Assembly: GCF_963169125.1 (NCBI RefSeq)
Contig: NC_084802.1
Coordinates: forward strand, 22,723,107-22,787,106
Direction: 5' to 3'
Length of the DNA: 64,000 bases
Origin: Humulus lupulus
Taxonomy: Eukaryota; Streptophyta; Magnoliopsida; Rosales; Cannabaceae
The notes beneath the pieces were generated by a model. It was given only the letters and a program-made list of their open reading frames with translations. It did no database searches and had not been told where the DNA came from. Numbering within the stretch: the first letter of the stretch is position 1; the number at the start of each line of letters is the position of its first letter. Below, one piece after another: positions 43,949 to 55,209 of this stretch. The translations under genes and the position numbers were made by a program.

Positions 43949-46900
43949 GATCTGTGTGGGGGCCATTTTACTGTGGCAATGCACCATGGGGGAAATTTCT
44001 TCACTCCATTTGGCAACAAAAGATATCATGGAGTCAAAGTTTCTTTTTTTGACTGGAATCACACTGATTACTTCAGTAGATATGAGTTGGATTGGATGGT
44101 GCAATGCTTAGGGTATAAATTGCCTATGAGTTTTTTGTGAAAGCCTAAGGAGAAGCATTTGAATTTTTCTGAAATGGTAATTGGTGATAAACAAGTGATT
44201 GAAATGGATGAAGATATGATGAGAAGAAAGTATAGACAAGTGGATATTTTTGTGGTCCAACCAGAAAGAACTTTGGAGTTGGAATGAAGTAAGGAGAAAG
44301 ATGCAATTCCTTATATCCCAGAACTTTCAAAGAAGATGGTGTGCACAATAGAAGAGTTGCCTGATGATACCACTATCCCAGCAGATGTAGTGGTCAACCC
44401 ATTCTCAGATGATGAAGATCCTTGGTTTGATCACAATGAAATTAGATATGAGGATGTTCTTGAAGTTGTAGACATTGATTCTGTGAACTCTGAAGATGAG
44501 GAAAATGTAGATGATGAGGACCCTTTTTTTGTTGTCAATATGCTAGAGGAATGGGCACAATCTAGTTGTGTCATTGAAAACTTGCTTGATGATGCAGATG
44601 TATTTGTCGATGTGGTTGTCAATCCAAACCCAATTATGCTGCAGAAGAGGCCCAAGTTGGAGAAGAGGTCGAATAAGAAGGGCTGAATAAAGTGTCACAA
44701 ACTGTTGAGGAGGCCCAATTTAATGATGTTGATGAGCATTCTCTAGAGATTCAGCATGATGAAGTTGATGTTGGTGAGAATATTCAGAGTGAAGGTGATG
44801 TTGGTGAAGGGGGTCTAGAGAGCCAGCATGATAAAGCTGCTGTTAATGAGAATGAGCAAAATGAAGGTGAAGGTAATGAAGAGTCTGGATTTGTTATGGA
44901 GGAGGAGGAGTACATGCAGAATGAGGGTGAGGCTGAAGAGATGTTTGCTAATGCTAACCTGCAACATGGTGGCATTCAGTTACAGAAGGTTGTAGCCAAG
45001 TTGATCAAAATGATGATCAAGGTGCTTACGTTAGTGATGAAGACATGCAAAGTTTGTCTAGTTCAGATGAGGATGGTAATGCCAAGAGGAGGAGAAGGTC
45101 CAACAACCAATTCAATCATGAAACAAACATGGATAACTTCAGATTTAAATTAGGCATGCTTTTTGCTCTTGTGGACCAATTTAGGACTGCATTGAAGGAG
45201 TATTTTATTAAGATTAACAGGGAGTATGTTTGGCTGGCCAATGAACAAAGGAGGGTAAGGGCAAAATGCAAGAGTGCAGGCTGCAATTGGGTCATTTATG
45301 CATGTGTCCAACTGTCAGACAAGCGCTCCTTCAGGGTAAATACATTGGTGGATAAGCACGCGTGTGGATTGGTTTTCAACAACAAACATGCAACCTCCAC
45401 TTGGCTTGCGAAGCATTATCTTGAATAGTTCAGAATAAACCCAAACTTAACTTACACAGGTTTCATGCAGCTAACAACACGTACTCAGTTTTCAAGAAGA
45501 ATAAGGTCAATTTTCTACAGAGCAAATAATTGTGCAAAAGTGATGTTAGAGGGGACTGTAAGGGAACATTATGTCATACTGGAAGATTATGGCAAGCAAC
45601 TGTTAGAGACAAATCCTGGGAGCACATCAATATTGAAAACCAGAATGCAGGATGGAAAGAGGTTATTTGAAAGGGTGTATATATGTCTTAAAGCTTGTAA
45701 AGATGGATTCCTCAATGGTTGTAGGCCCTTATCTGCTTGGATGATTGTTTTTTAAAATGATATTGCAAAGGAATGTTATTAGCTGCAATTGACATTGATG
45801 CAGCAAATGGCATGTGTTCCAGTGGCTTATGTTGTAGTGGAGAAGGAGTACACAGGTAGCTGGACATGGTTTTTAAATTTATTGAAGGAGGATTTGAAGA
45901 TTGATGAACCAGAGAGAATAACAATGCTTTCAGATAGGAAAAAGGGCTTAGAAAAGGCATTAAGTATTGTATTTCAAGGTTCGAAAGTGAGTTTTTGTGT
46001 GAGACATATGCATGCCAATTTTAAGAAGCAATTCCCTGGACTCTTAAGCAAATGTTGTGGGCCGCTGCAGGGCAACAACTAAAGTGGAATGGAAAAATAG
46101 GATGAATGAAATTAAGCAAGAGAATGTCAAGGCATATAAATGGTTGATGAAAAAAAACTCAGAAGAATGGACCAAGTCTCATTTCAGGGAGCATGTGAAA
46201 TGTGACATTCTTATTAATAACCTCCGTGAAAGTTTCAACAATGTTATTCTTGATGCCAGAGACAAATCTATTATCACTATGGTAGAAAATATTATGTATT
46301 GGATGATGAGTTTGTTCTGCAATAGAAGAATGAGTGTCTCTAAGTGGGTGCATCCTGTTTCCAAAAGAATTATGGACATCATTGAGAAAAACAAGAATGT
46401 TGCTAAGCATTGTTTCCCTATGCTTGCTGGAGGTGGTAAGTTTCAGGTAAATTTATTGCAAAGCATCAATGCTCAGTCATTTGTTGTGAACTTGGAAATG
46501 AAAACATGCACACATGTAGGCTATTCCAATTGTTTGGCATACCGTATGGGCAAGCTTTAGCTGTTATCTAGTTTTCAAACCTAGATCCAGTGGGATTCAT
46601 AGATGACTACTACAAGAGGCAAGTATATGAAGCAACTTATGCGACACCAATCGAACCAATGCCTAGCCCAGATAAGTGGTCTGACACTGGTCTGAATCCG
46701 ATACACCCTCAAACTGAGAAAATTTTACCTGGAAGGCCTAAAAAGTCTAGAAACAAAGAGGCAGATGAACCACCACCTACTACTGCAACAAAAGCTAGGA
46801 GAGTTGGCCAAGTTAATCACTGCAGCAATTGCAAGCAGACATGCCATTCACGAGTAACATGCAAGAATGCAACTATGGAGGTAAACTTGGTACTGAATTT

Positions 46901-47097
46901 GTATTCATTTGCAGTTAAAATGAATGTGATTTGCTTGAGTATGATGAGTTATGTTTTTGGTTTAATTACAGCTTGCAAGGAAAAAAAAGAGAGGAAGACC
47001 ACCAGCAAAGAATCCTACTACTCAAACTATTAAAAGGAAGGAGCGAGCTAAGAGACATAAGCAAATGAATGGTGGTTCCACATCTCAGACCAACTAA
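43949..47097 (+). pseudogene. MuDR/MULE transposase, broken
   Basis: N-terminal domain FTVAMHHGGNF...ELDWMVQCLGYKLP (about 43965-44125) after an acceptor TGCTAG. Stops lie at 44138 and 44285. A long acidic region follows (44336-45000). The MuDR DNA-binding zinc motif CKSAGCNW...DKHACG spans about 45265-45370. The catalytic core (45465-46560) has a frameshift near 45730 where the first catalytic Asp (LDDCF) is still visible. WTWFLNLLKEDL and LSDRKKGLEKAL (second Asp) lie near 45870-45950. A SWIM-like C-H pattern is near 46490-46550. The C-terminal zinc knuckle CSNCKQTCHSRVTC (about 46820-46863) and, after an intron, an AT-hook-like KKRGRPPAKN lead to TAA 47095-47097. At least two stops and four frameshifts make it non-functional. 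Confidence 0.8.
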
Positions 47098-47699
47098 GAA
47101 GCTGCTCTTTAATCTTAAACTCTTTTGATGTAGAAAACTTGTTTTCTTTTTGGTGTAGTCGCCATACAATATAGGCATTAGCATACTTTTGGCATGTAGA
47201 TATTGAGTTTGACTTTATCAATATTTTGGGACATCTTGGCCATTAGGAATACTTTTGACATGTAGACATTATGCTACTTAACAATATGTCATACTTTTGC
47301 TCTGTAAAGTTGAAAATATTATTCAATGACAAAATGTCATAGTTTGGTGCATCATTCTATTATGCTTGAAAGAAACACTAAATAAACATATTAGTCTCTT
47401 ACACTATTTCAATGAAGCCATGATCATCACAAGTAAAATAAACAGGGAATGGTCGAACATTACATCATTTTTTTCAGCCAATACACAATTACAAAAAAAA
47501 AAAAAAACATCATCTTCCTCACATTTCCCTTTACCAATCAGGAGCTTGCATGAACTCTTCCATCCAAACTTCCATTCATATAGCCACAATTTCGACATTG
47601 AAAAGGCTCCACACTAGGTTCAAAGCAAGGCTTATATCTATCTTCATATTCATAATATCTACCCAGATCACCATCAAACTCATGTACTCTTCCAAGCTA
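47098..47699. other. 3' non-coding part of the MULE
   Basis: AT-rich, no gene seen. The copia element is inserted at its end (ATAAT, 47700-47704); the MULE sequence resumes at 54640. Confidence 0.6.
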
Positions 47700-47704
47700 A
47701 TAAT

Positions 47705-48845
47705 TGTTAGGAAAATATATATTGCATCAATGGATATGGGTAAGAATATTATAACTCTATGCAATAATATTACAAATAAATATAGATTGATTAAATAAGG
47801 TTACAACTCTATAACTGAAAGTACAAATAAACAAAATAGAAGAAGAAGAAGAGAAGAAGAATGGAATAGTGAAAAATACAACTCTAAGCAAAAGATTACA
47901 AATAAAGTAAAAGTGTTTGGAACAAAAGAAAAGATGATTACAACTCTAAACAAAATTACAAGTAAATAAAACAAGAGGAATGAGAAGAAAAGCAATAGAG
48001 GAAATTGTAAGAACAAAACAAAGAAAACTCTCACTTACACAACCTATGTGAAGAGTGTTGGGGATCACCAACTTGAACAAGGTATAAAACCTTTGTCCAA
48101 AAGCTTATTTCCCCCTAACTCAAGCACTAAGGGATCTCTCTCAGATATTGGAAATGCTTTCTGGAATTATCAAGCCTCAAGGTGTTTCTAGCCAAGTGCT
48201 CTAATGGATAGAAATGTTGTGTCTTACAAGTGAGCTATAGGCTCATGTTTATAGAGTTTAGAGACACCCCTTGAATTTCAAATTCCACCAACCCCCATGG
48301 CTGTTACCAATGTTTAATTGGATTAATATGGAATTAAAAAAGATATTTGGGAATTATTTGGGTTTTTTAAGCCGTTCAACAAAGATTGAAAAAACTGAAA
48401 ATTGGTCAGTTTTTGGCCTATGGCCTCGGCCAGAGACATTAGTGGCCGCGGCCACCAACATTCAGTGGCCGCGGCCACTGACCAATTTCAGCACAAAAAA
48501 TGTGCTGTTTTCCAAATGGTTCCAAACCCTCCCAAATGATTTTGTAACTCCCAAAACAGATTATTGGGGTTAAAATCATATCTCTAACAGCCATATCACA
48601 TATGGATTTATGAAATTCATCTCAATATTGTGTAACAACAAATTTACACAATAAAGGGTAATATTTGGAAGTTACAAATTTGTAACACCAAATATGTTAC
48701 ATTATTTGGATATATCTCATATCTAAATATTGGAACTCTTTATTATATGTTACAATATGTGACACTCTTTGTCACATTTATTTAATCTAAAACATTATAA
48801 TATAATATAATATAATATTACATTATATTATAAAATAATATAACA
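47705..48845 (-). repeat. 3' LTR of the copia element
   Basis: 1141 bp. On the - strand the TATA box is CTCTATAAACAT (about 48257-48246). A GC-decamer array (48423-48477) lies about 165-230 bp upstream. The 77-codon frame on the - strand (48034-47801) is repeated unchanged in the other LTR and is not a gene. Confidence 0.9.
48423..48477 (-). promoter_or_regulatory. GC-decamer array with an 18-bp perfect palindrome
   Basis: Decamers start at 48423, 48445 and 48468, spaced 22 and 23 bp. The last sits in the perfect palindrome CAGTGGCCGCGGCCACTG (48463-48480). The region is upstream of the LTR TATA box on the coding strand of the element. Confidence 0.7.
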
Positions 48846-49438
48846 TTCCCCCACTAGATTAAATAGTTATCTATTGTAACACTTATTTAATCAATCATTA
48901 TATTTTGAAATATAATATATCCCCCACTTGATTAAATAAGAACTCTCTCTTATAGGAGTCATTGCATTAGTGCATAAAGCAAAGTGTTTTTCAACTTGAA
49001 CTTTACTATAGTGTAATTATCACAAAATTTGTCGAAAATTTGGTTGCACTAGGCATTGAACCATCTTTTCATGATAACAAATCGGTGATAACACACACAC
49101 CTTTGCGATGTTCACTTGAGACCTCTATGTCTTGCTTTGCAACGTTAATGACCATGTGCACTTTCCATTCATGGAAGTTCTTGAGAATACTCCCAATTCC
49201 CATGAGAGGCGGCACCACCCCTAGGTCCATATATGTAGAATTTTTACAGTATTTTGTTACCAAAAATGCTTGTCTTTACAAGACTGAATTCTATTAAAAA
49301 ACCTTTCGGTTTTAACCCTCCACTTGGTAACACACAAGTACTCAATATCTCAGATGAGACTTGTTTTGAGTACAACTAATATTCACTTGATTGACTTGTT
49401 ATTACCTATTGAACCTAACACTAGTTGAATAACTAGTG

Positions 49439-52400
49439 TTAAGATAGGTTACCATCAATTGTGAATCTCTTTTGGAGTTTAAGTCCCATCCCTCGAGATG
49501 ATGCGGCCACTAAATCCCTCGTTAGCTGCTTAGTGAAAGGATTCGCCAGATTTTCACTTGTTCTCACATAGGATATTGAGATGACTCCTCTTTGAATCAA
49601 TTCTCTTACATATCCATGTCTTAGACTAATGTGTCTAGACTTCCCATTATACACTCTGCTGTATGCTCTATCCAATGTCGCTTGGCTATCACAATGTATC
49701 GATATAGTAGATACATTCTCTTTGATTAGGGGAATCTCTATCAACAAATCCCTTAACCATTCGGCCTCTTTGCCGGTAGCAATTAGAGCTATGAACTCTG
49801 CTTTCATAGTGGAATGAGATATACAGGTTTGTTTCTTGGAACCCCAAGAAATTGCACCTCCACCAAGTGTAAATACCCAACCAGTTGTGGACAAGTTGTT
49901 CCCAAGATTGGATATCCAACTTGCATCTGTATATCCTTCTAATATCGAAGGAAATTTGGAGTAGTGAAGGCTTAGTACTTTGGTTTTCTTGAGATAACCT
50001 AGGACTCTTCCAATTGCCTTCCAGTGATCCACACTTGGATTACTTGTAAACCTACTAAGTTTACTTACAGAAAATGCTATATTAGGTTTAGTACACTGGG
50101 CAGCATACATTAGACTCCCTATAGCACTAGCGAACTCCAATTGAGTCACCGCTCTTCCTTCATTCTTCTCTAGTTTTACACTATGATCGAATGGAGTATT
50201 GGCATCTTTAACCTTGAGATGGTTAAATTTGTTCAATACTTTCTCAACATAATGGGCTTGCCCTAACGCAAAACCCCAACTATGTTTTTTTACTTTGATA
50301 CCGAGTATGGTATCAACTTCTCCAAGATCTTTCATCTTGAAGGTTGATGATAGAAACCTCTTCGTTTCTTCTATCCCTTTCATGCTATTACTTAGAATAA
50401 GCATGTCATCCACATATAAGCAAACAATGATCACATATCCCTTACAAGTTTTGGAATACAAACACTTGTCTCCATTGTTATGTCTAAACCCATTAGACAT
50501 GATGGCTTGATCAAATTTCTCATGCCATTGCTTAGGAGCTTGTTACAATCCATATAAGGATTTTACAAGTCTACAAACTTTATGTTCATATTTTGGTAGG
50601 ACAAACCCTTCGGGTTGTTCCATATAGACCTCCTCATTGAGGTCACCATTAAGGAATGTCGTTTTGACATCCATTTGATGAACATACAAGTTGGGTATGG
50701 AAGCTAAAGCGAACAAAATTCTTATAGAAGTTGTTCTTGCAACAGGCGCATAGGTATCGAAATAATCGATACCCTCTTTTTGCCTAAACCCTTTAGCTAC
50801 TAATCTAGCTTTAAAGGTTTGGATAGTGCCGTCAGTGTGGTATTTTCTCCTAAATACCCACTTACACCCAATTGGCTTAGACCCCGGTGGGAGGTCTACC
50901 AATTCCCAAGTGTTATTGAAAAGAATGGAATCCATCTCATCATTGATGGTTTCTTTCCAAAATGCACTATCTCTCGATTGCATAGCTTCTCTATAAGTCT
51001 TAGGATCATCCTCAACGAGAAGTACAATAGGAATTTCCCTAATGACTTCCTCTCTATTTCCTTCTACCATGTAGAATGAAATTCGTTGAGGATCTATCTC
51101 ATCCACTACTAGACTTTTATGATCTTTAAGCCTTTGACTTCTTCTAGGTTCAAAGGGTTGCTTTACCCCCTTTTGAGAATTCTCCTCTTGAGAATCAACT
51201 TTGGATGTAGAAGCTTGAGAATTGTTCTCATATAACAAATTCTCTTTTAGAGATGTTGAAGCTTGAGAATTGTTGTCACATAACATATTCTCAAAAAATT
51301 CAACTTCTCTAGATTCAATCACAATATTAGACTCTAAGTCTAATAGCTTATAAGCTTTACTATTGTTGGCATAACCAACAAAAGCACACTTTATGGCTCT
51401 TGAACCTAACTTTGTTCTATTAGGTTCGTTTTTCTTGCAATATGCAAGACACCCCCACACTTTGAAGTACCTTATGTTGGGTTTTCTTCCTTTCCATAAC
51501 TCATATGGAGATATCTCATTTTTCTTCATTGGTATTCGATTAAGAATGTGACAAGCGGTTAAAAGCGCGTCACCCCATAAGTTGACGTTCAACTTAGAAA
51601 ACACCAACATAGAATTTATCATCTCTAGATAAGTCCTATTTTTCCTTTCGGCAACACCATTGTGTTGTGGTGTATAAGGTGCAGTGCACTCATGAATTAT
51701 ACCATTTTCTTCACAAAATGTATTGAATTCATTAGAGAAGTACTCTCCTCCTCTATCACTTCTTAGCACCTTAATCTTTTTATTTAGTTGATTTTCAACT
51801 TCTAATTTATACAATTTAAAAGCATCAAAAGTTTCATCTTTATGCTTTAAAAGAAACACATAGGTATATCTACTAAAATCATCTATAAAAGTGAGAAAAT
51901 ACCTTTTACCACCTCTAGTTAAAACACCATTTAATTCACAAAGATCACTATGGATTAAATCTAGTAAATTAGATGATCTTTCTACACTAGGAAATTGTTT
52001 TTTTAATCATTTTTGCCTTAACACATGTTTGTTTCACATTTACCATAGTTTTTAATATTGCATGCAATCATACTACATTTTAAAACTATTTTCATGGTTG
52101 AAAAACCTATATGCGATAGTCTAAGATGCCACAAAAATAAAGAATCATACTCAACAATATAGACAGAATTAGCATTTTTATTGATAACATTGAAAGTTAC
52201 ATCATTGGTGCACAATTTAACCATTCCCTCATAAGAGTACCTTTTCCCAAGAATACATTTGATTTGGTAAGTATAAGTTTACCGGACTCAAAAACGACTT
52301 TAATGCCGGGCTTGCCAAGCAAATCACCACTTACCAAGTTTCTACTCATTTCGGGACATAAAGTACATTCACTAATGTAACTTTCTTGCCGGAGGTGAAG

Positions 52401-53441
52401 TAGACTTCAATAGTACCTTTGTCAAGTACCTTGGATTTGCCCTCATTGCCCATTTGTATCTCATGGTTTCCCTTTGGCTCTTTAAAGGTCTTGAACAATG
52501 ATTTGTCATAGGTGATATGGACGGTGGCACATGTACCATACCACCACCCTTTCACCTTGCCTTGGACCGCATTCACCTCACTAAGGGTAGCAACTATGTT
52601 TTCCTCTTGAGTTGCTTTCACCTTAGGTCCTTGTTGGTCTTTTTTATGCCTACACTCTCTAGCATAGTGACCCTTTTTCCCACACACAAAGCAAGGACCT
52701 TTCTCGCCCTTAAACTTGTTTGGGTTGGTTTTTGGACCCAAAGGTTTCTCATTACCCTTTTTCCCTTTGTTTTTGGGATGTTTTGGTTGTGACACCGCAT
52801 TTGCTTTGGAAGTCTCTCCATTAGACCCCCCCCCCCCCAATAAGTTTATTTCTACATATCGATTCCTCTTCGATTCGAAAATGTTTTTGGATTTCCTCCA
52901 AAGAATAATCCTCATTTTTATGAAGGATTCTTTTCCTATAGCTCTTCCAAGTTGGTGGTAATTTAGCCACTATAGCACCAACTTGAAAGGCCTCGGGAAG
53001 CTCAATCTTTAGCCCTTTCAATTTGTTAACAATTATTTGCAATTCATGAATTTGAGGAAGAATAGGTTTATCACCAACAAATTTGAAATCGAAGTATTGA
53101 GATATCAAAAACTTTTTGGTACCTTCCTCTTCCGCCTTAAACTTTTTCTCAAGTGCATCCCATATCTCCTTGGCCGATTTGGTCTCGGTGTAGAGGTCAT
53201 AGAGCCTATCGGATATGGCGTTGAGGATATAACCCCTAAAAAGGAGATTTTCCTCCTCCCTCTTCCTTCTCTTCTCCACCTCCTCAGGAGTGTCTTTGTC
53301 GGATGGCTCGGCTAGAGGTGCCAAGGAAGACTCAAGGATGTAGGCGATTTTGAGAGTGGTTAAAAGAAACCTCACATTGTCTTGCCACCTAGTAAAATTG
53401 GATCTATCAAACCTATCCAATCTCACTAGGTCTTGGTTCAT
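49439..53441 (-). pseudogene. Copia gag-pol polyprotein, few lesions
   Basis: Gag starts at ATG 53441 (MNQDLVRLDRFDRSNFTRW), with the zinc knuckle CFVCGKKGHYARECRHKK at about 52710-52655. A run of 12 G on the - strand (52837-52826) sits at a frame change. The protease region has WYGTCATVHI (~52540). The integrase zinc motif HLRLSHIGF lies near 52110 and the core DRGGEYFSNEF and TPQHNGVAERKNRT near 51755-51650. RT has VHQMDVKTTFLNGDL (~50690), a TAA near 50543 and catalytic YVDDM (~50410). RNase H has GYTDASWI (~49940), [11 protein letters not shown] (~49820) and [14 protein letters not shown] (~49620). Stops near 52346 and 52018 and a broken stretch 52018-51860 make it non-autonomous. Confidence 0.88.
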
Positions 53442-53492
53442 GATCTTGATTGTCTCCCCTTCTATTGAAACAAAATGGGATAAGCTTTTGAA

Positions 53493-54639
53493 TGTTAGGA
53501 AAATATATATTGCCTCAATGGATATGGGTAAGAATATTACAACTCTATGCAATAATATTACAAATAAATATAGATTGATTAAATAAGGTTACAACTCTAT
53601 AACTGAAAGTACAAATAAACAAAATAGAAGAAGAAGAAGAGAAGAAGAATGGAATAGTGAAAAATACAACTCTAAGCAAAAGATTACAAATAAAGTAAAA
53701 GTGTTTGGAACAAAAGAAAAGATGATTACAACTCTAAACAAAATTACAAGTAAATAAAACAAGAGGAATGAGAAGAAAAGCAATAGAGGAAATTGTAAGA
53801 ACAAAACAAAGAAAACTCTCACTTACACAACCTATGTGAAGAGTGTTGGGGATCACCAACTTGAACAAGGTATAAAACCTTTGTCCAAAAGCTTATTTCC
53901 CCCTAACTCAAGCACTAAGGGATCTCTCTCAGATATTGGAAATACTTTCTGAGAATTATCAAGCATCAAGATGTTTCTAGCCAAGTGCTCTAATGGATAG
54001 AAATGTTGTGTCTTACAAGTGAGCTATAGGCTCCTATATAGAGTTTAGAGACACCCTTTGAATTTCAAATTCCACCAACCCCCATGGCTGTTACCAATGT
54101 TTAATTGGATTAATATGAAATTAAAAAAGAGATTTGAGAGTTATTTGGGTTTTTTGAGCCATTCAACAAAGATTGAAAAAACTTAAAATTGGTCAGTTTT
54201 TGGCCTGTGGCCGTGGCCAGAGACATTAGTGGCCGTGGCCACTAGTCTCTGTCCCACAGGTCGCGGCCACCGACCAATTTCAGCACAAAAAATGTGTTGT
54301 TTTCCAAACGGTTCCAAACCCTCCCAAATGATTTTGTAACTCCCAAAACAGATTATTGGGGTTAAAATCATATCTCTAACAGCCATATTACATATGACTT
54401 TATGAAATTCATCTCAATATTGTGTAACAACAAATTTACACAATAAATGGTAATATTTGGAAGTTACAAATTTGTAACACCAAATATGTTACATTATTTG
54501 GATATATTTCATATATCTAAATATTGTAACTCTCTATTATATGTTACAATATGTGACACTCTTTGTCACATTTATTTAATCTAAAATATTATATTATAAT
54601 ATAATATAATATTACATTATGTTATAAAATAATATAACA
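53493..54639 (-). repeat. 5' LTR of the copia element
   Basis: 1147 bp, with TATA box CTCTATATAGGAG on the - strand (54043-54031). GC decamers start at 54210, 54232 and 54260 (spacing 22 and 28), so the array differs from that of the 3' LTR although the rest is nearly the same. Confidence 0.9.
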
Positions 54640-55009
54640 ATAATATATAAAGGAAAAAGAAGACAAAATATAAACTGGCTCACTTTCATCCTATAGCAAG
54701 ATTTGAACTGTCTCCCTGGATTATCGTCAGTCCATGATGTTCTATCCACCGTTTCTGCCCCACAATCACAATGTTTACGAAAGCTTGAAATACACCTCGT
54801 GCCCTAGATCTCGACGACCTCATTTCGGTTCCACCTCGGTTTATTGATTCGCCCCAAGACACACTCGGGTCTTCCCCTTTCATCTCCTATCTTCTTCTTC
54901 TTCTTCTTCGTCTTTGATGGTTTACAAGAATTTATGGGTTAATGTCAACAATGGAGATCTCTCGTGCATGTGGTTTTTAAGGATTTAAAGTTTTTTTTTG
55001 GCAATCAAT
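54640..55009. other. Right inner arm of the MULE
   Basis: Contains a TCT/TTC microsatellite (about 54893-54909) and no recognised gene; the - strand frame at 54686-54883 has no domain. Confidence 0.5.
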
Positions 55010-55209
55010 AATTAAAAATTTATCTTGGATAAATGATGTGTCTGGGTTTGTACATGCAATTGGCCACGTAAGCGTTTTTAACATTGTTAGGAGTTAAGTA
55101 GTGACGGAGACACAGTTCATGTAGGTTTGGGTATATTCACTGCAAACAATAAGGATTGAGTGTAAAAGTGGAACAGCGTGAAAACATTAGGTATTTTCGC
55201 CGCCAAAAG
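55010..55209 (-). repeat. Right terminal inverted repeat of the MULE
   Basis: Reverse complement of the left repeat with scattered substitutions and about 12 extra bases near 55053-55064. The outer end is CGCCGCCAAAAGC at 55198-55210. Confidence 0.85.

Larger units (their letters stand above)
47705..54639 (-). mobile_element. Nearly complete Ty1/copia retrotransposon
   Basis: 6935 bp with LTRs at 47705-48845 and 53493-54639 and a perfect ATAAT duplication (47700-47704, 54640-54644). The LTRs are very similar apart from the GC array, so the insertion is recent compared with its MULE host. On the - strand the polypurine tract AGTGGGGGAA (about 48855-48846) directly precedes the 3' LTR. The primer-binding site after the 5' LTR (TTCAAAAGCTTATCCC) is not the usual initiator tRNA-Met sequence. 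Confidence 0.92.
43138..55209 (+). mobile_element. Mutator-like element with long TIRs, carrying a copia insertion
   Basis: Left and right ends are inverted copies of about 200 bp and start TTTTGGCGGYGAAAATACC. Between them lies a broken MuDR-type transposase gene. Without the 6935-bp copia element and its duplication the MULE is about 5.1 kb, a normal size for an autonomous element. I see no convincing 9-bp target duplication; flanks are ATTCGATAAAGG on the left and TTGTATTTAATA on the right. Confidence 0.8.

Noticed and set aside
47801..48034. 77-codon frame on the - strand, repeated exactly at 53589-53822
   Set aside because: It lies in both LTRs of the copia element; identity reflects LTR duplication, and the hydrophobic peptide has no domain.
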